Shown: positions 23,347 through 33,340, counted from the stretch's first letter. The stretch is DNA of 64,000 nt from Cupriavidus basilensis (GCF_008801925.2 NZ_CP062803.1:3658001-3722000); one strand, 5' to 3'. Program-made: numbers and translations. The notes: generated by a model not told the origin, from the sequence alone.

Positions 23347-24282
23347 TTAGGCGCGTTCGGAAACCCGCTCGCCCATGATGCCGGACGGACGGAATACAAG
23401 GACGACGATCAGCACGATGAAGGCGAACACATCCTGGTAGTTGGAGCCAAACACCCCGTTGGTGAGATCGCCGATATAGCCGGCGCCCAACGCTTCGATC
23501 AGGCCCAGCAGCATGCCGCCGACCATGGCGCCAGCAAGGTTGCCGATGCCGCCCAGCACCGCGGCGGTGAACGCCTTCAGGCCCGGAATGAAGCCCATGT
23601 AGAAGTGCGCATTGCCGTAGTTGGTGGCCATCATCACGCCGGCCAGCGCGGCCAGCGCCGCACCGATCATGAAGGTGGCCGAGATGACGAAGTTCGGGTT
23701 CACGCCCATCAGGCCTGCCACCTTCTGGTTCTCGGCGGTGGCGCGCATCGCGCGACCCAGCTTGGTGCGGTTGACGAGGGTCAGCAGGCCCGCCATGACC
23801 ATCAGCGCCATGCCGATGATGACGATTTCCTTGCCCGTGATGGTGGCGCCGGTCGAACCGATATCGATCGGCGACGAGGGCAGCAGCTGCGGGAAGGTCA
23901 GCGGGTTACGCGACCAGATCATCATCGCCAGCGTCTGCAGGATGATGGACACGCCGATGGCGGTAATCAGCGGGGCTAGCCGGGGCGCGTTGCGCAACGG
24001 CCGGTAGGCGACCCGCTCGATGGTGTAGGCCAGCACGGCGCAAACCGGCATGGCGATCAGCGTGGCAATCACCAGCGTGAGCCACTCCGGCAAGCCGGGG
24101 AAGAATTTCTGCAAGCCAAGTATGGCTGACAGGGCGGTCAGCGCGCCGATCATCAGCACGTCGCCGTGGGCGAAGTTGATGATCCCGAGAATGCCGTAGA
24201 CCATGGTGTAGCCCAGTGCGATCAGCGCATAGATGCTGCCGAGCACCAGACCGTTCACGATCTGCTGGATAAAGATATCCAT
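23347..24282 (-). CDS. livH: Branched-chain amino-acid ABC transporter permease LivH
   Basis: Inner-membrane permease of 311 aa, partner of LivM. Typical LivH segments: GLVLGSIYALIALGYTMVYG at the N-terminus, INFAHGDVLMIGA, and the coupling loop with MRATAENQKVAGLMG. The start at 24282 (MDIFIQQIVNG) has AAGGAG upstream, so the 12-residue extension is not used. It is separated from livK by a 208-base gap that holds a strong terminator, so it receives only read-through from livK or has its own promoter. Confidence 0.92.
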   Translation of the reverse strand: MDIFIQQIVNGLVLGSIYALIALGYTMVYGILGIINFAHGDVLMIGALTALSAILGLQKFFPGLPEWLTLVIATLIAMPVCAVLAYTIERVAYRPLRNAPRLAPLITAIGVSIILQTLAMMIWSRNPLTFPQLLPSSPIDIGSTGATITGKEIVIIGMALMVMAGLLTLVNRTKLGRAMRATAENQKVAGLMGVNPNFVISATFMIGAALAALAGVMMATNYGNAHFYMGFIPGLKAFTAAVLGGIGNLAGAMVGGMLLGLIEALGAGYIGDLTNGVFGSNYQDVFAFIVLIVVLVFRPSGIMGERVSERA

Positions 24283-24431
24283 GAAAACTCCTTGCTTCCG
24301 TCCAAATTCCCTCGGCATGGTGTGGATGTCGGGGGGACGTTGATATGTGGGTGGTTTGGTAGTGTCGATATTTGCTGGTAAGCGGCCTGCCTACTCCACC
24401 CATGGTAAGGATGCTGCACGTATGGCAAGGC

Positions 24432-24466
24432 TAAAAAAACGGCACCGCAACATACTCGCGGTGCCG
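24432..24466 (-). terminator. Intrinsic terminator between livK and livH
   Basis: Stem ACGGCACCGC (24438-24447) / GCGGTGCCGT (24457-24466); on the minus strand the stem is followed by TTTTTTT. It ends most livK transcripts before livH, which explains how receptor can be made in excess of the membrane parts. Confidence 0.9.
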
Positions 24467-24490
24467 TTCGGATGGGCCGGTAAGCCCGGT

Positions 24491-25693
24491 TTACATCTTC
24501 ACGACGTCAAGGACGGTCTTTTTCTTGTCCTTGTACTCGTACAACGTGATGGTGCCTTCCTTCATGTCGCCCTTTTCATCGAAGGCGATGTTGCCGATCA
24601 GGCCCTTGTAGTTGGTCTTGGGCATCTCGGCCAGGATGGCCGCCGGCTCGGTCGAGTTGGCGCGCTTCATCGCGTCAACGATGACCATGACGGCGTCATA
24701 GGTGAACGGTGCGTAGATCTGCACCGGCGCATTGAAGCGAGCCTGGTAGCGCTTGTCGAAATCCGCGCCCTGTTCCATCTTGGACAGCGCCAGACCAGCT
24801 TCCGAGCAGATGATGTTTTGCACGGCATCGCCGGCCAGCTCGGCCACCTTGTCGGTACAGACGCCATCGCCGCCAACGATCTTGGAGCTGATGCCGAGTT
24901 CCATGGCTTGCTTGGCGAACGGGCCGCCGGTGGCGTCCATGCCGCCGTACATGATCACGTCGGGCTTCTTGCCCTTGATCTTGGTCAGAATGGCCTTGAA
25001 GTCGGTCGCCTTGTCGTTGGTGGCTTCACGTGCCACCACGTTCACACCCGAAGCCTTGGCGGTCTTCTCGAACTCGTCGGCCAGGCCCTTGCCGTAGGCA
25101 GTGGCATCGTCGACGATGGCCACGGTCTTGGCGTGCAGGCTCTTGGTGGCGTAGTTGGCCAGCGCGGGGCCTTGCTGGGCGTCGGTGGCCACCACGCGGA
25201 ACGTGGTCTTGAAGCCTTGCTTGGTGTAGTCGGGGTTGGTCGACGACGGCGAGATCTGCACGATGCCGGCATCGCTATAGATCTTGGAGGCCGGAATCGA
25301 TACGCCCGAATTCAGGTGGCCAACCACGGCCACGACCTTGGCGTCCACCAGCTTCTGCGCCACAGCGGTGCCCGTCTTCGGGTCGCCTGCGTCGTCTTCG
25401 CCGACCAGCTCGAGCTTGATCTTCTTGCCGTTGATCTCCAGGCCGGTCTTGTTGACTTCTTCCACGGCCAGGCGAGCGCCGTTTTCGTTGTCCTTGCCAA
25501 GGTGGGCGATACCGCCGGTGAGCGGTGCCGCATGGCCGATCTTGACTACGACTTCACCGCCGCCCGCCGGGGCCATGGCCGCAGCAGGAGCCGATGCTGC
25601 CGCATCAGCGGGCTTTTCTTCTTTCTTGCCGCAAGCAGTAACCAGCGCCACTGCGGCTGCGATCGGCAGAATCTTGGCAAACGTGATTTGCAT
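24491..25693 (-). CDS. livK: Branched-chain amino-acid ABC transporter substrate-binding lipoprotein LivK
   Basis: Periplasmic receptor of 400 aa. The N-terminal signal ends in ALVTAC-GKK, a lipobox, so the mature protein should be lipid-anchored. An Ala/Pro/Lys linker follows, then the Peripla_BP_6 fold from IGHAAPLTGG onward, with SPSSTNPDY and YGGMDATGG in the ligand cleft. The start ATG 25693 has TAGGAG upstream; the 13-residue longer frame is rejected. Its own promoter lies about 110 bases upstream and it is followed by a terminator before livHMGF. Confidence 0.92.
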   Translation of the reverse strand: MQITFAKILPIAAAVALVTACGKKEEKPADAAASAPAAAMAPAGGGEVVVKIGHAAPLTGGIAHLGKDNENGARLAVEEVNKTGLEINGKKIKLELVGEDDAGDPKTGTAVAQKLVDAKVVAVVGHLNSGVSIPASKIYSDAGIVQISPSSTNPDYTKQGFKTTFRVVATDAQQGPALANYATKSLHAKTVAIVDDATAYGKGLADEFEKTAKASGVNVVAREATNDKATDFKAILTKIKGKKPDVIMYGGMDATGGPFAKQAMELGISSKIVGGDGVCTDKVAELAGDAVQNIICSEAGLALSKMEQGADFDKRYQARFNAPVQIYAPFTYDAVMVIVDAMKRANSTEPAAILAEMPKTNYKGLIGNIAFDEKGDMKEGTITLYEYKDKKKTVLDVVKM

Positions 25694-25802
25694 GAGTGAT
25701 CTCCTAGGATTCACATGATCAGGGTAAACCAACGCCCCCCGGACGTTTCCCTGAACCGCCTTAGTTTAGTTTCAATTTGAAACGCGCGAATTGTATTCCC
25801 TT

Positions 25803-25832
25803 TTTATACGGATGCAATATGCGACGCAACAA
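25803..25832 (-). promoter_or_regulatory. Candidate livK promoter
   Basis: Minus-strand TTGTTG (25827-25832) and TATAAA (25803-25808) with an 18-base spacer. This gives a leader of about 100 bases that contains the palindrome at 25769-25783, a possible operator. Confidence 0.55.
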
Positions 25833-25860
25833 CCTGAAGGATTAACCCACCAAATGAGCT

Positions 25861-25898
25861 AGGGAATTTCCCCAATGCACAAATTGGGGCAATTCCCT
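25861..25898. repeat. Hairpin in the AT-rich gap (first)
   Basis: AGGGAATTTCCCCAAT (25861-25876) pairs with 25883-25898 with a single mismatch around a six-base loop. No T-tract follows on either strand. Confidence 0.65.
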
Positions 25899-26066
25899 CC
25901 CACATGGAGGCTAGCCGTTGATACTAACAAGATTCGTGCCTACCGCTTGCCACAGGTTGGCTTTGCAGCCTTTAAGTCACTTGCGGGGTCGCGTATTAAA
26001 TAGGTGTTTCATTTAATATCGACAGTCTCATTCAAATACAACGCGCGAGTGCGCCGGCACCATAAT

Positions 26067-26096
26067 AGGGAAATCCCCAATTACAGGGATTTCCCT
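26067..26096. repeat. Hairpin in the AT-rich gap (second)
   Basis: AGGGAAATCCC (26067-26077) pairs perfectly with GGGATTTCCCT (26086-26096). A moderately T-rich sequence follows on the plus strand. It resembles the hairpin 200 bases to the left. Confidence 0.65.
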
Positions 26097-26273
26097 TATT
26101 TGTCCTTTTAAGCAGACAAGCATAAGACTGTTCGCGCCAGGCTTGTGCATTATCCAAGGGATAGCAGGCAATATAGAGTGCTATATATTGGTGCAACCCT
26201 GGAGAGAGAATGGTGCGCGACGGTGTGCAACTGGCACGCAAGGGGTGCGCCTGCCGGGCAGAAGCGGCTGCGC

Positions 26274-26304
26274 AAAAAGCAACGGCCCGCTAGAGCGGGC
26301 CGTT
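26274..26304 (-). terminator. Intrinsic terminator after ispH
   Basis: AACGGCCCGC / GCGGGCCGTT stem (26281-26290 and 26295-26304) with a four-base loop; on the minus strand GCTTTTTG follows. Confidence 0.85.
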
Positions 26305-26334
26305 TTGCCAGACGGTCAGGTGAAGAGAGGCCGA

Positions 26335-27297
26335 TCAGGCGGACGTGACCTGTTGCAGGCCGCGCGGCAAGGGGAACGACATCTTTTCCTCGATCCCGTC
26401 CAGCGCGCGCACGTTACGCGCACCGAGAAGGTGCAGGCGCGCAACGATGGCCTGTGCCAGTGCCTCAGGGGCGGAGGCGCCGGCGGTCAGGCCAATGCGG
26501 CGCTTGCCCGCGATCCATTCCGGCTGGAGCTGATCGGGTGAATCGATCATGTAGGCCGGCACGCCCAGGCGCTCCGCGAGCTCGCGCAAGCGGTTGGAGT
26601 TGGAGCTGTTGGGGCTGCCCACCACGATCACCACCTCCACCTGGGGCGCCATGAACTTCACGGCATCCTGGCGGTTCTGGGTGGCGTAGCAGATGTCCTG
26701 CTTCTTGGGCTCGCGGATCAGCGGGAAGCGCGCCTTGAGCGCGGCGACGATCTCCAGCGTTTCGTCGACCGACAACGTGGTCTGGGTCACGAATGCCAGG
26801 CGCGTGGGATCCGCTACTTGCAGCTTGGCAACATCCTCGGAAGACTCGACCAGCAGCATGCCGCCTTCGGCCTGCCCCATGGTGCCCTCGACTTCAGGAT
26901 GGCCTTTGTGGCCGATCATGATGATCTCGCAGCCCTCGGTGCGCATCTTGCCGACTTCCACGTGCACCTTGGTCACCAGCGGGCAGGTCGCGTCGAACAC
27001 GTTCAGGCCGCGCACGGTGGCATCGGCGCGCACTTCCTTGGATACGCCGTGGGCGCTGAAGATCACGGTCGAGCCGGGCGGCACTTCCTCTAGCTCCTGC
27101 ACGAAGACCGCGCCCTTGCGGCGCAGGTCTTCCACCACATAGGCGTTGTGGACGATTTCGTGGCGCACGTAAATCGGCGCGCCGTAGCGTGCAAGGGCGC
27201 GCTCGACGATCTCGATGGCGCGATCCACGCCAGCGCAAAAGCCGCGCGGCTGCGCCATCAGGATCTCGGCATCGGGGGCTGTGATGGGTTCAGACAT
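26335..27297 (-). CDS. ispH: 4-hydroxy-3-methylbut-2-enyl diphosphate reductase
   Basis: Last step of the MEP isoprenoid pathway: reduces HMBPP to IPP and DMAPP with an iron-sulfur cluster. The 320 aa protein shows the three conserved cysteines in [23 protein letters not shown] and [11 protein letters not shown], and the catalytic glutamate region [10 protein letters not shown]. It lies 50 bases after the FKBP-type isomerase slpA; the slpA-ispH pairing is widespread in proteobacteria. It is followed by an intrinsic terminator. Confidence 0.97.
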   Translation of the reverse strand: MSEPITAPDAEILMAQPRGFCAGVDRAIEIVERALARYGAPIYVRHEIVHNAYVVEDLRRKGAVFVQELEEVPPGSTVIFSAHGVSKEVRADATVRGLNVFDATCPLVTKVHVEVGKMRTEGCEIIMIGHKGHPEVEGTMGQAEGGMLLVESSEDVAKLQVADPTRLAFVTQTTLSVDETLEIVAALKARFPLIREPKKQDICYATQNRQDAVKFMAPQVEVVIVVGSPNSSNSNRLRELAERLGVPAYMIDSPDQLQPEWIAGKRRIGLTAGASAPEALAQAIVARLHLLGARNVRALDGIEEKMSFPLPRGLQQVTSA

Positions 27298-27347
27298 GCA
27301 AGGATTCGACTCAAGGGTGCCGGCGCAAGGCCCGGCCGGTGGTCTGC

Positions 27348-27845
27348 TTAGAGAATGCCGATCAGCTGGACATCGAACAGGATGGTCTGTCCGGCCAGCG
27401 GGTGGTTGAAATCGAACAGCGCCGACGTCGTGCCGATCTCCTTGAGCACACCGGCGTACTTACCGCCGCCGGGCGCATTGAACTCAACCAGGTCACCCGG
27501 CGCGTAGTCCTCTTCAAATGAAGAGTTCTCGCGCAGCGTCGCCAGCGAAACCCGTTGCAGCAGATCAGGGTTGCGCGGGCCAAAAGCGTGCTCCGGCGCC
27601 AGCCGGTAAGTCATGCGCTCGCCCTCCGGCATGCCCAGCAGCGCCTGCTCCAGTGTAGGCGCGAACTGGCCTTGCCCCAGCAGCAGCGTGGCGGGCTTCT
27701 CCGCGAAGGTACTGACGATCTCAGTGCCGTTCTCCATGGAGATGCTGTAGTGAAGGGTCAGGAAGGAGTCCGCCTGCACGGTCTTGCGCAGATCCGGGGT
27801 GCCGTCCCCATCCTTCGGGCCGGAAGCAAAAGTTTGCAAAGTCAT
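27348..27845 (-). CDS. slpA: FKBP-type peptidyl-prolyl isomerase, SlpA-like
   Basis: 165 aa isomerase/chaperone of the SlyD/SlpA group. The FKBP half-motifs are [32 protein letters not shown] and the IF-domain region [16 protein letters not shown]. The C-terminus is VDFN-like ([20 protein letters not shown]), typical of SlpA. It lacks a His-rich metal-binding tail, which argues against SlyD. First gene of the slpA-ispH unit and divergent from radC, with starts about 90 bases apart. Confidence 0.9.
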   Translation of the reverse strand: MTLQTFASGPKDGDGTPDLRKTVQADSFLTLHYSISMENGTEIVSTFAEKPATLLLGQGQFAPTLEQALLGMPEGERMTYRLAPEHAFGPRNPDLLQRVSLATLRENSSFEEDYAPGDLVEFNAPGGGKYAGVLKEIGTTSALFDFNHPLAGQTILFDVQLIGIL

Positions 27846-27935
27846 AGGTGCTCAACCAGTCAACAACCCGTATTGTAAGCGACTCGACCGCGCGCCGCCT
27901 TGTCCGCGGTGCCATTGTTCCGAGGGGATCGTGCC

Positions 27936-28610
27936 ATGCGCATTACCGATTGGCCCAGCAATGAGCGGCCACGCGAAAAACTGCTGAGCGGCGGGGCCGC
28001 TACGCTCTCTGACGCCGAACTGCTTGCCGTGTTCCTGCGCGTGGGCGTGGCGGGAAAAAGTGCCGTCGACATCGCCCGTGAGCTGCTGAACGATTTCGGC
28101 ACGCTCAGCAGCCTGTTTGCGGCGGACGCCGGGCAACTGGCACGCGTCAAGGGCGTTGGCAGCGCCAAGTACGCGCAGTTGCAGGCGGCCCGCGAGCTGA
28201 CCCGGCGCGCGCTGGGCGAGCAGTTGCAGCTGCCCGGGGCACTGGATTCCCCCACGGCGGTGCGCGACTACCTGCGCCTGTCTCTGGCGGGACTGACCTA
28301 CGAAGCGTTCCTGTGCCTGTTCCTGGACACACGCAACCGCCTGCTAGCCAGTGAGGAGCTGTTTCGCGGCACGCTGACCCAAACCAGCGTTTATCCGCGC
28401 GAAGTTGCCCGCAAGGCACTTACGTATAACGCCGCGGCGGTCATCGTGGCGCACAACCACCCGTCGGGGATCACCACGCCCAGCGCCGCCGACCTCACCA
28501 TGACCCGCGCGCTGTCCCGCTCCCTGGCCCTGATCGACGTACAAGTTCTTGACCATTTCATCGTCGCAGGTAGTAACATCCACTCCTTCGCCGAACACGG
28601 CCAGCTGTGA
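27936..28610 (+). CDS. radC: RadC family JAMM-domain protein
   Basis: 224 aa protein with an N-terminal helix-hairpin-helix-like region (about 55-85, [15 protein letters not shown]) and a C-terminal JAMM metal site, H173, H175 and D186 in AHNHPSG...SAAD. Despite the name, its role in repair is unsettled and it is thought to be an MPN/JAB metalloprotein of unknown target. ATG 27936 follows GAGGGG; the 12-codon upstream frame is ignored. Divergent from slpA. Confidence 0.9.
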   Translation: MRITDWPSNERPREKLLSGGAATLSDAELLAVFLRVGVAGKSAVDIARELLNDFGTLSSLFAADAGQLARVKGVGSAKYAQLQAARELTRRALGEQLQLPGALDSPTAVRDYLRLSLAGLTYEAFLCLFLDTRNRLLASEELFRGTLTQTSVYPREVARKALTYNAAAVIVAHNHPSGITTPSAADLTMTRALSRSLALIDVQVLDHFIVAGSNIHSFAEHGQL

Positions 28611-28682
28611 TGCAAGATGCGATGCGTGTTGTGATGCGCACCGCACGGATGCACACCCCTGAACGGTAAACGAGAGAAGGCA

Positions 28683-28712
28683 TTGATTCACCAGTGCTTT
28701 CCAGTCTATAAT
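28683..28712 (+). promoter_or_regulatory. Promoter of rpmB-rpmG
   Basis: TTGATT (28683-28688) and a consensus TATAAT (28707-28712) with an 18-base spacer, about 100 bases ahead of rpmB. The following ATGCTCG also occurs after the TATAAT ahead of ribF. Confidence 0.7.
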
Positions 28713-28810
28713 GCTCGTTTGCTGAAGTCTCAACCGCTGCAGTCCGGGCCAGCGCGCCTTTTGTTGATCTGTTGCGAACATTGTCCACGTAGAAGAGTTA
28801 GGAGTGCTTC

Positions 28811-29044
28811 ATGGCACGCGTCTGTCAAGTGACCGGGAAAGCGCCGATGGTCGGCAACAACGTTTCCCACGCAAACAACAAGACCAAGCGTCGTTTTCTG
28901 CCCAACCTGCAGAATCGTCGTTTCTTTGTTGAATCGGAAAACCGCTGGGTGAGCCTGCGCGTCTCGAACGCCGGCCTGCGCCTGATCGACAAGAAAGGCA
29001 TCGACACCGTGCTCGTGGATCTGCGCGCACGTGGCGAAGTCTAA
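28811..29044 (+). CDS. rpmB: 50S ribosomal protein L28
   Basis: 77 aa, basic, with the L28 N-terminus [12 protein letters not shown] and the segment [19 protein letters not shown]. Ribosome site TAGGAG ahead of the ATG. Cotranscribed with rpmG 13 bases downstream, the usual pairing. The zinc-ligand cysteines of the four-Cys L28 form are not all present (only one N-terminal Cys), so this is the zinc-independent form. Confidence 0.97.
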   Translation: MARVCQVTGKAPMVGNNVSHANNKTKRRFLPNLQNRRFFVESENRWVSLRVSNAGLRLIDKKGIDTVLVDLRARGEV

Positions 29045-29057
29045 TTAGGAGCACATC

Positions 29058-29228
29058 ATGGCCAGCAAGGGCGGACGCGATAAAATCAAGTTGGAGTCGA
29101 CTGCAGGTACGGGTCACTTCTACACGACCACCAAGAACAAGCGCACGATGCCGGAAAAGATGGAGATCATGAAGTTCGATCCCGTCGCCCGCAAGCACGT
29201 GTCGTACAAGGAAACCAAGATCAAGTAA
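29058..29228 (+). CDS. rpmG: 50S ribosomal protein L33
   Basis: 56 aa protein beginning [14 protein letters not shown] and ending KETKIK. The segment [17 protein letters not shown] is diagnostic of L33. ATG 29058 follows TTAGGAG at 29045-29051. No CxxC pairs are present, so it is the zinc-independent form, matching its L28 partner. An intrinsic terminator follows at 29272-29302. Confidence 0.97.
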   Translation: MASKGGRDKIKLESTAGTGHFYTTTKNKRTMPEKMEIMKFDPVARKHVSYKETKIK

Positions 29229-29271
29229 TTGATCCTGTCTTCCGCATGCCGATCGCGCGGCATGTCTGTAG

Positions 29272-29302
29272 AAACCCCGCTCACGCGGGGTTTTTGCTTT
29301 TT
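29272..29302 (+). terminator. Intrinsic terminator after rpmG
   Basis: AAACCCCGC / GCGGGGTTT with loop TCAC, followed by TTGCTTTTT. A second small hairpin (CATGCC / GGCATG) lies just upstream. Confidence 0.9.
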
Positions 29303-29445
29303 CGGGCAGCATACGCCGCATTGCGTAGCCAACGCCTCTCACCCCCGGCTTGCGCATGGCTTGCCTGCCCACGCAAGGCCGCTGGCGGTGTACACTTTCC
29401 AGCTTTCCTGCCTCCCGACCGCGTGCCGCGCGCGTCTCTCGCACC

Positions 29446-31044
29446 ATGAACTTCGATGTCGCCATTGTCGGCAGCGGACTGGCCGGTCTGACGGTCGCGC
29501 TGCAACTGGCCGACACCCATCGGGTTGTCATCATTTGCAAACGTGCCATGACGCAAGGCGCCAGCGACTGGGCCCAGGGCGGCATTGCCGCGGTCCTGGA
29601 CTCAGGCGACAGCCACGATGAGCACACGCAGGACACCCTGGTGGCAGGCGCCGGCCTTTGCGATGACAGCGCCACGCGCTATATCGTCGAGCACGGGCGC
29701 GAAGCGATCCAGTGGCTGATCGACCGCGGCGTGCCGTTCACCCGCGATGACCAGGCAGAACTCGGCTACCACCTCACGCGGGAAGGCGGCCATAGCCGTC
29801 GGCGCATCATCCACGCGGCGGACGCTACTGGCCATGCTGTCGTGTCCACGTTGAGCGAGCAGGCGCGCCAGCATCTCAATATCACGATCATCGAGGACCA
29901 CTTCGCGGTGGACCTGATCACTTCGCGCAAGCTTGGCCTGCCGGGCAACCGTTGTTACGGCCTCTACGTGCTGGACGATGCCAGTGGCGAAGTGCAGACC
30001 ATTACCGCCACCCACACCGTGCTGGCGACTGGCGGCGCGGGCAAGGTCTATCTCTACACCACCAACCCCGACACCGCCACCGGCGACGGCATCGCCATGG
30101 CCTGGCGCGCAGGCTGCCGGGTGTCGAACATGGAGTTCATCCAGTTCCACCCGACCTGCCTGTATCACCCCTACGCCAAGTCTTTCCTGATTTCGGAAGC
30201 GGTACGCGGCGAAGGCGGCCTGCTGAAGCTGCCCGACGGCACCCGCTTCATGCCGGAGCATGACGAACGCGCCGAACTGGCGCCGCGCGACGTGGTGGCG
30301 CGCGCGATCGACTTCGAGATGAAAAAGCGCGGCCTGGACTACGTGCACCTGGACATCAGCCACCAGCCCGAATCCTTCCTGCGCGAGCACTTCCCGACCA
30401 TTCACGCACGGTGCCTGGAACTTGGCATCGATATCGCCCGCGAGCCTATCCCGGTGGTACCGGCGGCGCACTATACCTGCGGCGGCGTGGTCACCGACAC
30501 CGCGGGCCGCACCGATCTGGCCAATCTCTACGCCGTGGGCGAGACCGGCTGCACGGGCCTGCACGGCGCCAACCGCCTGGCCTCCAATTCGCTGCTCGAA
30601 TGCATGGTGATCGGGCGCGCGGCAGCCCTCGACATCGCCGGACAGGACAAGGCCGGCCAACCCGACATCGCCCTGCCCCAATGGGATGAAAGCCGGGTTG
30701 CGGATGCCGACGAGGAAGTCGTGGTCTCGCACAACTGGGACGAACTGCGCCGCATGATGTGGAATTACGTGGGCATCGTGCGCACCAGCAAGCGGCTCGA
30801 GCGCGCCCAGCACCGCATCACCCTGCTGCGCGAGGAGATCGCGGAGTACTACGCCAACTTCCGCGTCACCCGCGACCTGCTGGAGCTGCGCAACCTGGTG
30901 GAAGTCGCCTCGTTGATCGTGGATAGCGCATATTCGCGCCATGAAAGCCGTGGTTTGCACTTCAGCCGCGACTATCCCGAGACGTTGCCGAAGGCGCTGC
31001 CCACGGTGATGCAGCCGGTGTTCAAGCGTGACCGGGCGAAGTAA
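29446..31044 (+). CDS. nadB: L-aspartate oxidase
   Basis: FAD enzyme oxidising L-aspartate to iminoaspartate, the first step of NAD synthesis from aspartate. 532 aa. The dinucleotide motif is VGSGLAGLTVAL at the N-terminus, with QGGIAAVLD, a substrate loop around HGANRLASNSLLE and the C-terminal arginine region SRHESRGLHFSRDYP. The start is set at ATG 29446 because the FAD motif must be close to the N-terminus; the ATG at 29350 would add 32 unrelated residues. Convergent with nadC, whose partner nadA makes quinolinate from its product. Confidence 0.96.
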   Translation: MNFDVAIVGSGLAGLTVALQLADTHRVVIICKRAMTQGASDWAQGGIAAVLDSGDSHDEHTQDTLVAGAGLCDDSATRYIVEHGREAIQWLIDRGVPFTRDDQAELGYHLTREGGHSRRRIIHAADATGHAVVSTLSEQARQHLNITIIEDHFAVDLITSRKLGLPGNRCYGLYVLDDASGEVQTITATHTVLATGGAGKVYLYTTNPDTATGDGIAMAWRAGCRVSNMEFIQFHPTCLYHPYAKSFLISEAVRGEGGLLKLPDGTRFMPEHDERAELAPRDVVARAIDFEMKKRGLDYVHLDISHQPESFLREHFPTIHARCLELGIDIAREPIPVVPAAHYTCGGVVTDTAGRTDLANLYAVGETGCTGLHGANRLASNSLLECMVIGRAAALDIAGQDKAGQPDIALPQWDESRVADADEEVVVSHNWDELRRMMWNYVGIVRTSKRLERAQHRITLLREEIAEYYANFRVTRDLLELRNLVEVASLIVDSAYSRHESRGLHFSRDYPETLPKALPTVMQPVFKRDRAK

Positions 31045-31062
31045 GCCCGCGCCCGGATATCG

Positions 31063-31100
31063 CCATGAAAAAAGCGCGCCAAGGCGCGCTTTTTTCATGG
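31063..31100. terminator. Bidirectional terminator between nadB and nadC
   Basis: An 18 bp perfect stem with a two-base apex (31063-31080 and 31083-31100). A and T runs inside the stem place a T-tract after the GC core in both directions. Confidence 0.92.
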
Positions 31101-31115
31101 CCTGATCAATCCCGC

Positions 31116-32012
31116 TTACTCGATGATCCGCAACGAATAGTCTGTCGCGCGCACATCCTTGGTCAGCGCCCCCACCGAGATCCGGTCCACGCCGGTTTCC
31201 GCAAAAGCACGGATCGTGTCTGCACTGACCCCGCCCGACACTTCCAGCAAGGCCCGCCCGGCATTGATACGCACGGCATCGCGCATCATTGCCTCGGTAA
31301 AATTATCGATCAGGATCGATTTCGCGCCAGCCGCCAATGCCTCTTCCAGCTCGGCCAGGTTTTCCACCTCGACCTGGACCGATACACCGGCATCCAGTGC
31401 GGCCGCTGCCTGCATGGCGGCGGTGATGCTGCCGGCCGCGGCAATATGGTTTTCCTTGATCAGGATGCCGTCGTACAACGCCAGGCGCTGGTTGTCACCA
31501 CCACCGACCCTGACCGCGTACTTCTGCGCCAGGCGCAGACCCGGCAACGTCTTGCGGGTATCGAGCACGCGCGCCCGGGTACCTTCGACCAGGTCGGCAT
31601 AGCGGCGCGTGGCGGTCGCCACGCCAGACAGCAACTGCAGGAAATTCAGCGACGGCCGCTCCGCGGTCAGCAGCGAACGGGCCGGGCCGGTGATCTCGCA
31701 GACCACCGAGTCCGGCGCCATGCGGGCACCCTCGGCCTGTTGCCAGACGACCTGCAACGCCGGATCGACCGCGCGCATGCATGTCTCGAACCAAGGCTGG
31801 CCGCACAGCACGGCTTGCTCGCGCACGATCACGCGTGCCCGCGCCGGCTTGCCGGCGGGCACCAGCATGCCGGTCAGGTCGCCGCTGCCGACATCTTCAG
31901 CAATCGCTGCGCTGACATTGGCCTGGAGCGCCCCGGCGAGCGCCGGGCCATAGCTGTCGAAGATAGCGTTGCGGCTCGAATTCACGGTATTCACGTCTGG
32001 ATTGCTGCTCAT
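31116..32012 (-). CDS. nadC: Nicotinate-nucleotide pyrophosphorylase (carboxylating)
   Basis: Converts quinolinate and PRPP to nicotinate mononucleotide, CO2 and PPi. 298 aa, with quinolinate-binding [13 protein letters not shown], the HxxxA-type [11 protein letters not shown] motif and the phosphate-binding [13 protein letters not shown] and LEVSGGV segments. Its start overlaps the nadA stop as ATGA, so the quinolinate-making and quinolinate-using enzymes are coupled. Confidence 0.96.
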   Translation of the reverse strand: MSSNPDVNTVNSSRNAIFDSYGPALAGALQANVSAAIAEDVGSGDLTGMLVPAGKPARARVIVREQAVLCGQPWFETCMRAVDPALQVVWQQAEGARMAPDSVVCEITGPARSLLTAERPSLNFLQLLSGVATATRRYADLVEGTRARVLDTRKTLPGLRLAQKYAVRVGGGDNQRLALYDGILIKENHIAAAGSITAAMQAAAALDAGVSVQVEVENLAELEEALAAGAKSILIDNFTEAMMRDAVRINAGRALLEVSGGVSADTIRAFAETGVDRISVGALTKDVRATDYSLRIIE

Positions 32013-33160
32013 GCCGGGCCGATTCCCTTGAACAAGGCCTGCTCGCTCGCCAGGTCGGCCTTGGGCCGCACATTGGTCTTCTGCTGCGCGGCGAAGTCGA
32101 GCATGCGGTCGATGCAGGTCACGGCCTGGCGGCCGATGTCCGCGTCGACATGGATTTCGTTATGACCGTTCTCCAGCACTTCGGCCAGATTGGTCAGTGC
32201 GTTCATCGCCATCCAGGGGCAGTGCGCGCAACTTTTGCAGGTCGCGCTGTTGCCGGCAGTGGGGGCTTCGATGAAATGCTTGTCGGGCGCAGCCAAGCGC
32301 ATCTTGTGCAGGATGCCGTTATCGGTCGCGACGATGAACTCGCGCGCGTCCAGCTCCTTTACCGCCGCGATCAGCTGCGAGGTCGAGCCCACTACATCGG
32401 CCTGCTCGACCACATTGGCCGGCGACTCCGGATGCACCAGAATCTTGGCATTGGGAAACTCCCGGCGCAGCAGGTCAAGCTCGATGCCCTTGAACTCGTC
32501 ATGCACCAGGCAGGAACCCTGCCACAAGAGCATGTCGGCGCCGGTCTGCTTCTGGATATAGCCGCCCAGGTGCTTGTCCGGGGCCCACAGGATCTTTTCG
32601 CCGCGCGCGTGCAGGTGCTCGACAATCTTCAGGCCAATGCTCGAGGTCACCATCCAGTCCGCGCGCGCCTTCACGGCGGCGCTGGTGTTGGCATAGACCA
32701 CCACCGTGCGATCGGGATGCGCGTCGCAGAACGCGGCGAATTCGTCGGACGGGCAGCCCAGGTCAAGCGAGCAGGTTGCGTCCAGGTCGGGCATCAGCAC
32801 GGTCTTTTCCGGGCTGAGGATCTTTGCGGTCTCGCCCATGAAGCGCACCCCCGCCACCACCAGCGTCTTGGCCGGATGATCGCGGCCAAAGCGCGCCATT
32901 TCCAGCGAGTCCGATACGCAGCCGCCGGTTTCCTCGGCCAGGTCCTGCAGGTCGGAATCAACGTAATAGTGCGCGACAAGCACCGCATTGCGTTGCTTCA
33001 GCAGGGTCTTGATGCGCGCTTTGAGCGCCGTGCGATCCTGTGCCGACAGCACGGGAGGCACTTTGGCCCAGGCGTGGGCGACACAGCTGCCGCCCTCGGG
33101 GGACTCCGTCGAGAGGTTCGGCTTCTCGAACTCGACGGCCTTGATCGTTTGTGGGGTCAT
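32009..33160 (-). CDS. nadA: Quinolinate synthase
   Basis: [4Fe-4S] enzyme condensing iminoaspartate with dihydroxyacetone phosphate to quinolinate. 383 aa from ATG 33160; AGGAG lies about ten bases upstream. Cluster cysteines are in [20 protein letters not shown] and the C-terminal [13 protein letters not shown]. Substrate segments [14 protein letters not shown] and [10 protein letters not shown] are present. The longer frame extends into intergenic sequence without a ribosome site and is rejected. Confidence 0.96.
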   Translation of the reverse strand: MTPQTIKAVEFEKPNLSTESPEGGSCVAHAWAKVPPVLSAQDRTALKARIKTLLKQRNAVLVAHYYVDSDLQDLAEETGGCVSDSLEMARFGRDHPAKTLVVAGVRFMGETAKILSPEKTVLMPDLDATCSLDLGCPSDEFAAFCDAHPDRTVVVYANTSAAVKARADWMVTSSIGLKIVEHLHARGEKILWAPDKHLGGYIQKQTGADMLLWQGSCLVHDEFKGIELDLLRREFPNAKILVHPESPANVVEQADVVGSTSQLIAAVKELDAREFIVATDNGILHKMRLAAPDKHFIEAPTAGNSATCKSCAHCPWMAMNALTNLAEVLENGHNEIHVDADIGRQAVTCIDRMLDFAAQQKTNVRPKADLASEQALFKGIGPA

Positions 33161-33263
33161 CTCCGATACTCCTCTTGGACAGCATGCCTCGGAATTCCGC
33201 TTGGTATCCGCCTGGTATCCGCTTGTCGCTGCTGGCCCTGACATTGGGGGAGTTTAGCGAAAA

Positions 33264-33292
33264 CAAAAGCCCCGCCAGAGGCGGGGCTTTTG
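33264..33292 (-). terminator. Intrinsic terminator after the desaturase gene
   Basis: AAAAGCCCCGCC / GGCGGGGCTTTT stem with a three-base loop, T-rich on the minus strand (TTTTGTTTTCGC). It ends the leftward desaturase transcript before nadA. Confidence 0.88.
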
Positions 33293-33340
33293 GGCGATCT
33301 AAATTGTATCAGGCCACGCCGGCTCGGGCATCAGCCCGCA

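Larger units (their letters stand above)
25694..26334. other. AT-rich 641 bp gap upstream of livK
   Basis: No gene is seen. The stretch is clearly richer in A and T than its surroundings. It holds the livK promoter, an odd 15-base palindrome GTTTCAATTTGAAAC (25769-25783), two hairpins that both open with AGGGAA (25861-25898 and 26067-26096) and the ispH terminator (26274-26304). Confidence 0.75.
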
